Origin: Candidatus Pacearchaeota archaeon | GTDB lineage: Archaea; Nanoarchaeota; Nanoarchaeia; Pacearchaeales; GW2011-AR1 | DNA: 30,550 nucleotides | Assembly: GCA_002686195.1 (NCBI GenBank) | Contig: NZAS01000055.1 | Location: forward strand, 1 to 30,550 | Reading direction: 5' to 3' | Shown: one piece after another, positions 24,749 to 30,550 of the stretch | Position numbering within the stretch: the first letter of the stretch is position 1 | Layout: the number at the start of each line of letters is the position of its first letter | Translations under genes and position numbers: made by a program | Notes under the pieces: generated by a model | What the model was told of the DNA's origin: nothing | Databases searched by the model: none | Seen by the model: only the letters and a program-made list of their open reading frames with translations

Positions 24749-25128
24749 TATTCACAGCTAAACCTTGTTGATCTCCTATAGTACGCGATCTTTCTTGGTG
24801 TGTACGGAGATGTTGTTATCATCTCGACGCTGTCATCTGTGTTAAGCTCTTTTACCTTTAGTGCCCTACTGGCGTCGCTTTTAAACTCCTTTTTAAGGTT
24901 TTTTACATACTCTTTAATGAGCTTAACAGACTCTTCTTCAAAAACCCTGACCTGATCTCTGAGATTTCTTTCTGATGCTAGATTGACAACTGTTGTGTAT
25001 TTTAAAGTTAAAACATCCCCTGCGAGAGATCCCTTTATCGACATCGTTGGAGATGTTACAGTTGAGCTCTTTCCAAATGTGTCATTTAAAATTTGTCCAA
25101 TACAGTTTGTTTCTTCGAAGTTTAACAT
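24748..25128 (-). CDS. Unknown small protein directly upstream of large terminase
   Basis: The product (126 aa from the ATG at 25128) has a beta-rich N-terminal half (TMSIKGSLAGDVLTLKYTTV), a central helix with RVFEEESVKLIKEYVKNLKK and a Ser/Thr-rich tail. I chose this ATG because GGGTGA lies 5 nt before it; a GTG three codons upstream (25137) is possible but poorly placed. Its stop overlaps the terminase start, so expression is coupled. The small terminase gp16 occupies this place in T4, but this product lacks its typical long coiled coil, so I leave the function open. A candidate late promoter lies just upstream. Confidence 0.65.
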   Translation of the reverse strand: MLNFEETNCIGQILNDTFGKSSTVTSPTMSIKGSLAGDVLTLKYTTVVNLASERNLRDQVRVFEEESVKLIKEYVKNLKKEFKSDASRALKVKELNTDDSVEMITTSPYTPRKIAYYRRSTRFSCE

Positions 25129-25146
25129 TGTTATCACCCAATATAA

Positions 25147-25155
25147 GTATTTATC
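25147..25155 (-). promoter_or_regulatory. Possible late-type promoter before the terminase-portal genes
   Basis: The minus strand reads GATAAATAC about 19 nt before the chosen ATG. It matches NATAAATA, the late promoter form I recall for T4-like cyanophages, and differs from T4 TATAAATA only in the first base. It is the best-matching late-type box in the window on the coding strand and would open the terminase-portal-head unit. Confidence 0.45.
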
Positions 25156-25159
25156 AAGT

Positions 25160-25438
25160 TTAGATTTGAAAACTAGGAGGTGATAGTTTTCTTTTCTTGA
25201 TCTCTGCTAATATCTCTTTTTTTGTTGGCCTCCAGCCAGAAATCCATTTATTACTATTTGACTCAGCCCATCTAATAGCGCAATCTGTACAGCACTCATA
25301 CTTAGAAAAGTAATTATCATCACTTGCATTATTCATAACAAAGTCACAAACAGGGCAAAATAAAGGTGACATATCCATGACGCTATTACTTGAAATAAAT
25401 ATTCCATCATCCATGAAACACCATAGTATCCTTTTCAT
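25160..25438 (-). CDS. Small zinc-ribbon protein
   Basis: The product is up to 92 aa. It has two cysteine pairs, CPVC at 28-31 and CCTDC at 49-53, separated by about 17 residues, as in zinc ribbons, followed by WISGWRPTKKEILAEIKKRK. The start is uncertain. Met1 at 25438 lies inside the end of the SbcCD gene after a GAGAT. Met9 at 25414 would overlap the SbcCD stop by 8 nt (ATGGATGA), a common coupled arrangement. Met23 at 25372 begins directly before the zinc ribbon. I believe similar short proteins occur in other marine T4-like phages but know no function. A DNA- or RNA-binding adaptor role is possible. Confidence 0.65.
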   Translation of the reverse strand: MKRILWCFMDDGIFISSNSVMDMSPLFCPVCDFVMNNASDDNYFSKYECCTDCAIRWAESNSNKWISGWRPTKKEILAEIKKRKLSPPSFQI

Positions 25439-28400
25439 TTTTTAATATCTCAAGAGAGCTATCAACAGAATCTTTAATTGCATCGACATGAGATATTACT
25501 ATAATATTCTTAAACCACTTCTTAAGAGACTCTAAGAGCCTGCTACAGGCCTCAATATTAGTCTCATCTAGAGCTCCAAAGCCCTCATCTATAATCAGCA
25601 TATTTGTCTTGGGCAAAGAGCTTACGTTAATTAATGCAACACGAATAGCAAGAGATGCCATCATTTTTTCCATTCCTGACGCCAGTTCAATCACCCGCTT
25701 TGAGTCCCCGTAATCTATAAAGATATCCATAGCGTTTGATCCAGAATCAGCGACGAGTTCAACAGTAAATCCTGTGACTCCTTGTAGGATCTTTAATATC
25801 TCAGAGTTGATCAGCGGAAGCTGTGACATCATTATCTGGAGAGGAATTCCCTTTTTTGACATTGCTTGTATGAACATATCATATATTTTAAGATCTTTTC
25901 TAAGCTTATCAAAATCACTCTTTTCTTTTTTTAATCTTGATGTTTCAATTTTTGCCCTTGTTATCTTGCCCACACACGCTAATCTGTCGCAGTCAAGGCT
26001 TTCTATCTCGCGTCGTAGATCTGAAATGTTGCTCCTTATCTTTGCGCACTCTGATGACGATTCTTCATCAATTACCCTTGATCTCATATCCTCAAGCGTC
26101 ATCATGTCATCACTAATGATTCTTTCAATTTCCTTTATTCTAGACTGAATCTTGCTTCTTTCAATTTCAAGATCTGATATCTTACGAAAAAGTTCTGTTT
26201 CCTTTTCTGATATTTTGTCAAACTTTTTAATTTTATCCTCGATATTTTCAGCTTTAATTTTCTCAAATGCATCATTTGCACGAGACAGGCTTTCTACCAT
26301 TTTATCAACAACGTCTTTTTGTGACGCTATGCTACCTTTATCAGAGTGCGATTCTTTGATAAATTTACAGGATAAGAACTTATCTCCGCAGGGAACTTCT
26401 AAGAGTTTTTTTGCAGATCTATTCTGGCTATCGAGGATGTTCTTTTGAACCTCACACTCATGCGTGAGAGACAATAATGACTTCTCAAGCATTGTTTGTG
26501 AAGATAGACTTTCTCTTAGTCTTTTAATAGGAAAGTCATTTTTGACACGCTTGATGCGAAGAATTCTTTCGTTCTCTTTCTTAAGGCTATTATTAACATT
26601 AGACAGCTCTTCTTCACATGATGTTAGCAATAGATTATTTTTACTTATTTTTTCTTCATGCACAAAAACATCATCAGGAATTACGACATCTATTCCTCCA
26701 GACGTTGCTAGCTCAATGCTTAGCCTTTCAAGAATTTCCCGCTTTGTTTTTATTAGATTTTCAACGCCCAAAAGAGTGCTTTCTTTATCTTCTATTACTG
26801 ATGCTTGATCGTCGATTAATGAATCCCAGTCTAAATGATTCATTATTTTAGCTTTTGATCTTGTCTCTTGAGATTCACTTTTTGCAAGATCATGAAGCTT
26901 ATCAAAAATATTAAGATCAAGAAAGTTTGTCAATATCATCTTTCTTGATGTGGCTTTTTCTCTAATGAATGTATTCATTTGCCCCTGTGATGCGAGCGAT
27001 GTCATTAAAAAATCTTCCGACGTTCCTATCATATTTCTAACAATTTTTTCTGTACTTCTTCTTTGCTCTCCAGAAAGATCAGATATTATATCTCCGTTGC
27101 TGTCTATTTCATGCAAAGAAAGACCAGTTGTAGCATACACATCATTTTTCTTTGTGTGATTTTTTACGGTCTTTCTCTTTAACCTGAATTTTTTTCCATT
27201 CATGCTAAACTCAACTGTTGTGCTACAGCTATTCTTTCTATTATTTACTATATGAATGTTTTTAATTGGGCCTCTATCTGTGGTATTAAACAGCCCATAC
27301 ATCAACGATCCAATTATTGATGATTTTCCTTTTGTGTTTTTTCCAAAAATTCCTGTTATTCCAGGAAGATTATCAAAATTTATCATATTTCCTGGGCCGT
27401 ATGCAAATGTATTATTAAACTTAAAATTATTAATTTGCCATCTTACGCCCCTTAGTCTTTCATCTTCTAGTGATATCTGGGAAAGATATTTGTCAATTAA
27501 ATTATCAAACTTATCAAACATTGCCTTTCTATGACTAACGTTATCATAATACTCTCTAATCAATCGCTTTTGTGTTTTTGCATCTCTAAGATTGTCACTA
27601 TTTGTGAAATTCTTTCCGCTTATCTCTATATCTGATGAATTAAAAGCGCTCTCAGACTTAAACACGACCTCTGCGGCATTTTTAAATGTCAGAAGTTCAT
27701 TCTGCAACTGCTTCGATGTCGCCTGTGTCATGCTCTGGTCTGATCTTATTCTAAACCTGGATCCGTTTGGATGCTTTGCTGACTCTATTAGAACCTTCTT
27801 TACGCTTCCCTTCCAGTCAATCGTTATAAACGGCTTGTCATGTGGCAACTCATGAAATGTCACATCAAAGTCATCTTTTCCTCTAATGTCCCAAAATAAA
27901 AATCCCTTACCTGTTGACTCACCGTAGTTCTGTTGTAGGGCGCTGCCGCAATAAGCAATTTTTTTATCATCAGTTAGAAATTGAACGTGATGTATGTCAG
28001 CTAACAGTGCATAATCATATCCATCAAAAAAACTTACTGTTACCTCGCCGTCGAGCTCCCAATTTGAATCAGTCTTGGAACCCTGTACACATCCGTGAAA
28101 TAGTGCAATATTGACATCATTGTCATCAGGATGTACTTCACTCCATCCCTTCTCATCAAAACATGAGAACACATTCCAGCTAAATCCAGGTTGATTATCT
28201 ACTGGGTATGTTCCAGAATCCTTATAGAGATATATGTCCGGATTATTCATTGCTGATAGTATTGGTGATATTGCATCCTGGCGTGATTTATTCTGTAATA
28301 GGCCATCATGATTTCCAAGAATTACATGAACAGGTGCAATTGACGATAGGCCGTTAAACCACCAACAGAGACTGTCTATCAGCTCTGGAGATATCCCTTG

Positions 28401-28550
28401 TGTCTTTGAATGAACAATATCACCGCCGACGTAGATGACATCTGGAGCTAATTCTGTTGCCATCTTAAAAAAGCTGGCAAATGATTCTCGATACTCATCA
28501 TGGCGACTTAGCCCACGCCAGTGAATATCTCCTAAATGTATGACTTTCAT
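25407..28550 (-). CDS. Fused SbcD-SbcC (Mre11-Rad50; T4 gp47-gp46) nuclease/ATPase
   Basis: The 1047-aa product joins two proteins that are usually separate. Residues 1 to about 240 are the SbcD/Mre11 phosphoesterase: GDIHWR (D8, H10), GGDIVH (D44), LGNHDG (N80, H81), FHGC (H152) and ADIHH (H187, H188). After a linker to about 365, the Rad50/SbcC part begins with QINNFKFNN and Walker A GKNTKGKSS (403-411). Long coiled coils flank a hook-like C721-x6-C728 (CGDKFLSC). The ATPase ends with ASGMEKMMASLA (signature), MLIIDEGFGALD (D988, E989) and an H-loop His1021. The complex processes DNA ends during recombination-dependent replication. Both halves look catalytically intact, and there is no internal stop or clear internal start site. 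The frame is continuous through 372 codons of SbcD plus linker into SbcC, which argues against a sequencing artefact. Confidence 0.92.
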   Translation of the reverse strand: MKVIHLGDIHWRGLSRHDEYRESFASFFKMATELAPDVIYVGGDIVHSKTQGISPELIDSLCWWFNGLSSIAPVHVILGNHDGLLQNKSRQDAISPILSAMNNPDIYLYKDSGTYPVDNQPGFSWNVFSCFDEKGWSEVHPDDNDVNIALFHGCVQGSKTDSNWELDGEVTVSFFDGYDYALLADIHHVQFLTDDKKIAYCGSALQQNYGESTGKGFLFWDIRGKDDFDVTFHELPHDKPFITIDWKGSVKKVLIESAKHPNGSRFRIRSDQSMTQATSKQLQNELLTFKNAAEVVFKSESAFNSSDIEISGKNFTNSDNLRDAKTQKRLIREYYDNVSHRKAMFDKFDNLIDKYLSQISLEDERLRGVRWQINNFKFNNTFAYGPGNMINFDNLPGITGIFGKNTKGKSSIIGSLMYGLFNTTDRGPIKNIHIVNNRKNSCSTTVEFSMNGKKFRLKRKTVKNHTKKNDVYATTGLSLHEIDSNGDIISDLSGEQRRSTEKIVRNMIGTSEDFLMTSLASQGQMNTFIREKATSRKMILTNFLDLNIFDKLHDLAKSESQETRSKAKIMNHLDWDSLIDDQASVIEDKESTLLGVENLIKTKREILERLSIELATSGGIDVVIPDDVFVHEEKISKNNLLLTSCEEELSNVNNSLKKENERILRIKRVKNDFPIKRLRESLSSQTMLEKSLLSLTHECEVQKNILDSQNRSAKKLLEVPCGDKFLSCKFIKESHSDKGSIASQKDVVDKMVESLSRANDAFEKIKAENIEDKIKKFDKISEKETELFRKISDLEIERSKIQSRIKEIERIISDDMMTLEDMRSRVIDEESSSECAKIRSNISDLRREIESLDCDRLACVGKITRAKIETSRLKKEKSDFDKLRKDLKIYDMFIQAMSKKGIPLQIMMSQLPLINSEILKILQGVTGFTVELVADSGSNAMDIFIDYGDSKRVIELASGMEKMMASLAIRVALINVSSLPKTNMLIIDEGFGALDETNIEACSRLLESLKKWFKNIIVISHVDAIKDSVDSSLEILKNEKDTMVFHG

Positions 28551-28596
28551 ATACTCAAACTAACACAAGTCCAATAATATTACACAAACAAAACTA

Positions 28597-28604
28597 CTAT
28601 TTAC
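28597..28604 (-). promoter_or_regulatory. Possible promoter upstream of the SbcD-SbcC gene
   Basis: In the 83-nt gap after the primase gene the minus strand reads TGTAAATAG, about 46 nt before the ATG. It resembles CGTAAATAG upstream of the gp13-like gene. The gap is very AT-rich, so a chance match is quite possible. Confidence 0.25.
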
Positions 28605-28633
28605 ACATCAATTATATCAATAATAAATAATAT

Positions 28634-29605
28634 CTAAAGTGAAGAACCGCTCTGGATCTTTTCTATTTTTCTCATAAGTGATGATGTTCTATTCCATTGT
28701 GTAGCATTCTCTCTTTTGTGTAAGAAGTCTTTCTTGAGCATATCTCCGACATCAGATGATCCATCTATGTTGATCATTCTTACGTTGCAGCAGTATTCTG
28801 ATAGTATTTTTGCATATCTGTCAGCCTTGCTAGACATATCTGCGTCTAGCGCAAGAAGAACGGGTGTGTTATTTGCAATAATACGCTTGAACAGTAATGA
28901 CTTTTCGCTAAGTGACGACCCTAGTAAGCATGTTGCGTTTGAATTACACTTAACAAGATCAAATGGGCCTTCTACGATCGTTAATTCATCTTTCCAATTA
29001 ATGTTAATTTCATTAAATATTATAGATGTTTTATCTGCCTTTGAATTAAGATACTTTGGTATAGTCGTCTTGTCAACGGCCCTAGATGAAAAATAGTTAA
29101 GATCTCCAAATTCGTCAAATGACGGAATTATTACTCTTCTTCTATGATCACCAGATCGAGATGTTCCAAATTTAAAATACCAAAAATCCCTGTCCTTTAG
29201 GCCTCTTTTATAAATATAATTTATGCACGCCTTAATGTCAGGATCTTTACTGTTAAAGCTATCAGCTAAAAATATAAAATCATCAGGCAAAGACACAGAA
29301 GTTACTTCGGCGCCCTCTGTGTCTTTAGATAAATTCTTTCCTAAAAACTCTATTGAAAATTGCTGCGCTAGATCAAAGTCAATATACTTTTTTATAATGT
29401 TCTCAACTGTCTTTCCCTTGATTCCGCACACCCAGCAGTGAAACTGCCACGTCTCAAGATTAATTGACAACTTTTTCTTTCTTCCGTCTACTCCGTCGAT
29501 TTCACACGCAGGGCAAATAACTGCTATGTTTTTTCCATCTCTTGCAATCGATGAAGGGCCAAATGCATTTTTGACAAACCTTATTTTTTCACTTATGGTT
29601 TTCAT
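28634..29605 (-). CDS. DNA primase (DnaG/T4 gp61-like)
   Basis: The 323-aa product has the DnaG layout. The N-terminal zinc ribbon uses C31, C34, C57 and C60 (CPAC ... CWVCG) in a CHC2-like context with FHCWVC. A catalytic centre follows, with RRRVIIPSFDEFG at 155-167 and a TOPRIM domain: TIVEGPFDLVKC with Glu212, and LLALDADMSSKA with D254 and D256. The family makes RNA primers for the lagging strand, working with the replicative helicase (gp41 in T4), which is not in this window. T4 gp61 is 342 aa, so the length fits. The gene lies 32 nt after the RuvC-like gene and upstream of SbcD-SbcC, forming a replication and recombination group. Confidence 0.9.
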   Translation of the reverse strand: MKTISEKIRFVKNAFGPSSIARDGKNIAVICPACEIDGVDGRKKKLSINLETWQFHCWVCGIKGKTVENIIKKYIDFDLAQQFSIEFLGKNLSKDTEGAEVTSVSLPDDFIFLADSFNSKDPDIKACINYIYKRGLKDRDFWYFKFGTSRSGDHRRRVIIPSFDEFGDLNYFSSRAVDKTTIPKYLNSKADKTSIIFNEININWKDELTIVEGPFDLVKCNSNATCLLGSSLSEKSLLFKRIIANNTPVLLALDADMSSKADRYAKILSEYCCNVRMINIDGSSDVGDMLKKDFLHKRENATQWNRTSSLMRKIEKIQSGSSL

Positions 29606-29637
29606 CTATTATCTTAAAAAAGTATACCACCTTGTAT

Positions 29638-30180
29638 CTACATGTTCATTTGTACGTATGCGCTGGCAATGACATACGCATCAGCTGAATCAAAGCATCC
29701 TTCATTTATAACTGTTACTCCTTTCCTCGGGCCGCTCTTTATTACCCGCGTGGACCATGAATGCTCTGGAACCTTAGATGATACCCATTCAAGAACCTGC
29801 TCTTTTGTCGTCTTTTCAGATTTTCTATCTAGCTTTAGCCCGACTGACTTTCTTGCAACGTTAACATTAATATAGTCTGGCTTAATGTTGAACTTATCAT
29901 AGCAAATGTATGATATGACACCATTGAATCTTGCCAGAGTCATTAGTGTTTTTGCAGACGAAAAGCCTGGCCTAAAGGCTTGTAAGTTTTCTTCAATTAA
30001 AATTTTATGTATCTTATGCTCTTTAAATAGAAGTAGCAATTCACTGGATATTCTAGATGCCTTGTCATACATCCCATCTACTTTCTTTAGAGAGATAAAT
30101 CCCATTGACACAAGAGATCCGCTATCGTTAATAATGCACCACCCTGTGCAGCTTGTCGAGATATCTAGACCAAGTATCAT
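29638..30180 (-). CDS. RuvC-like Holliday junction resolvase
   Basis: The 180-aa product has an RNase H-like fold of the RuvC type. It begins ILGLDISTSCTGWCII with Asp6 on the first strand, continues with KILIEENL with Glu63/Glu64, and ends with CFDSADAYVIASAY carrying Asp164 and Asp167. These are the four acidic positions expected in the family. Such enzymes cut branched DNA, and here would resolve recombination and replication intermediates before packaging, the job of endonuclease VII (gp49) in T4. Length is near the ~170 aa of bacterial RuvC. It follows the preceding gene by 3 nt and precedes the primase by 32 nt. Confidence 0.85.
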   Translation of the reverse strand: MILGLDISTSCTGWCIINDSGSLVSMGFISLKKVDGMYDKASRISSELLLLFKEHKIHKILIEENLQAFRPGFSSAKTLMTLARFNGVISYICYDKFNIKPDYINVNVARKSVGLKLDRKSEKTTKEQVLEWVSSKVPEHSWSTRVIKSGPRKGVTVINEGCFDSADAYVIASAYVQMNM

Positions 30181-30183
30181 ATA

Positions 30184-30550
30184 TTAAAAGTCTTCTCTTA
30201 TCTTAAAAAGCATTTCATCAGATTGGCGTTTTTTAACGGGCTGTGCTAGCTTTACCTTCATTATAACATTTAAATTATCATCATGAAGGTTTATTCCGTC
30301 AATATACACAAACTTTGGATCATGATCATTAGCATCAAATGATGCTGATACTATCTGATATTGTGGATTTGATGATGAATTATGAAGTCCAGTCTCGCAA
30401 GGTACATTTATTGTTAAAATATGAGAGTTTTGTTCACCCTTGAAGCTTATTTTGTACTGATCTTTTCCAAAAAACGGAATATTTGGAGACTTTATTAGAA
30501 CAATTCCCTCATCATAGAAGATGTTTCCAACACTTGCCCAGGTCGGTGCC
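30184..30550 (-). CDS. Unknown protein, C-terminal part (enters from window edge)
   Basis: An open frame runs from the window edge to a TAA at 30184-30186 and gives the last 122 residues of a protein. It reads ASVGNIFYDEGIVLIKSPNI near the start, followed by a beta-rich segment (YKISFKGEQNSHILTINV), a conserved-looking NVPCETGLHNSS, and a final strand region ending in KKRQSDEMLFKIREDF. The style suggests a beta-sandwich virion or baseplate-type protein, but this is a guess. The upstream part is missing and I do not recognise the family. It ends 3 nt before the RuvC-like start, so the two share a transcript. Confidence 0.65.
   Translation of the reverse strand, partial: APTWASVGNIFYDEGIVLIKSPNIPFFGKDQYKISFKGEQNSHILTINVPCETGLHNSSSNPQYQIVSASFDANDHDPKFVYIDGINLHDDNLNVIMKVKLAQPVKKRQSDEMLFKIREDF

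Noticed and set aside
24748..25128. Calling the gene before the large terminase the small terminase subunit
   Set aside because: Only position supports it. The sequence lacks the long coiled coil and any motif I can match to gp16.
50..30187. Many plus-strand open frames of 60-180 codons
   Set aside because: All lie opposite well-supported minus-strand genes, have odd composition (Ser/Leu-rich mirrors of coding strand) and lack ribosome-binding sites or recognisable domains.

Overview
The window reads as part of the genome of a T4-like tailed phage (contractile-tailed Caudoviricetes, resembling the marine T4-like phages). No host can be named from it. Every gene I can support lies on the minus strand, so transcription runs from position 30550 towards 1. 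The sequence is AT-rich and tightly packed, with 1-11 nt overlaps at many gene junctions. The identifications rest on protein motifs and on the T4-type order of head, neck and tail genes.

Layout in transcription order. (1) Replication and recombination, 30550-25160: the C-terminal end of an unrecognised protein, a RuvC-like resolvase, a DnaG-type primase (T4 gp61-like), a single-polypeptide SbcD-SbcC nuclease/ATPase (T4 gp47 and gp46 fused) and a small zinc-ribbon protein. (2) DNA packaging, 25128-16150: a small unknown protein, the large terminase (gp17-like) and the portal (gp20-like). The portal gene is interrupted in frame by four inteins. (3) Head assembly, 16141-9357: an unknown head-region protein, prohead protease (gp21-like), four small, mostly low-complexity proteins, scaffold (gp22-like) and major capsid protein (gp23-like), followed by a clear terminator. 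(4) A free-standing EDxHD (Vsr-like) homing endonuclease gene at 7812-9251. (5) A small Pro/Ala-rich protein and a beta-rich decoration- or fibre-like protein, 7685-6972. (6) Neck and tail, 6752-1: gp13-, gp14- and gp15-like proteins, a very long tail sheath protein (1068 aa) and the start of a second sheath paralogue that runs off the window.

The outstanding feature is the portal gene. Its 2319-codon frame encodes about 686 residues of portal and four inteins of 440, 413, 397 and 383 aa. Each intein carries an intact-looking HNH homing endonuclease and C-terminal helix-turn-helix-like modules. Two of the four have non-standard splice junctions: intein 1 ends in Arg-Gln, and intein 3 begins with Pro and has a block F Cys. 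Inteins 1 and 2 are only 16 extein residues apart. With the nearby free-standing homing endonuclease, this makes the packaging/head module a concentrated target for homing elements.

Together the genes would copy and repair DNA (primase, RuvC, SbcCD), build and process a prohead (portal, scaffold, protease, capsid), fill it (terminase plus portal), and close it and attach a contractile tail (neck proteins, sheath stabiliser, sheath). No stretch above 300 bases lacks a gene. The largest gaps (6753-6971, 7686-7811, 9252-9356) hold hairpins or possible promoters. I saw no tRNA, rRNA, CRISPR array or insertion sequence.
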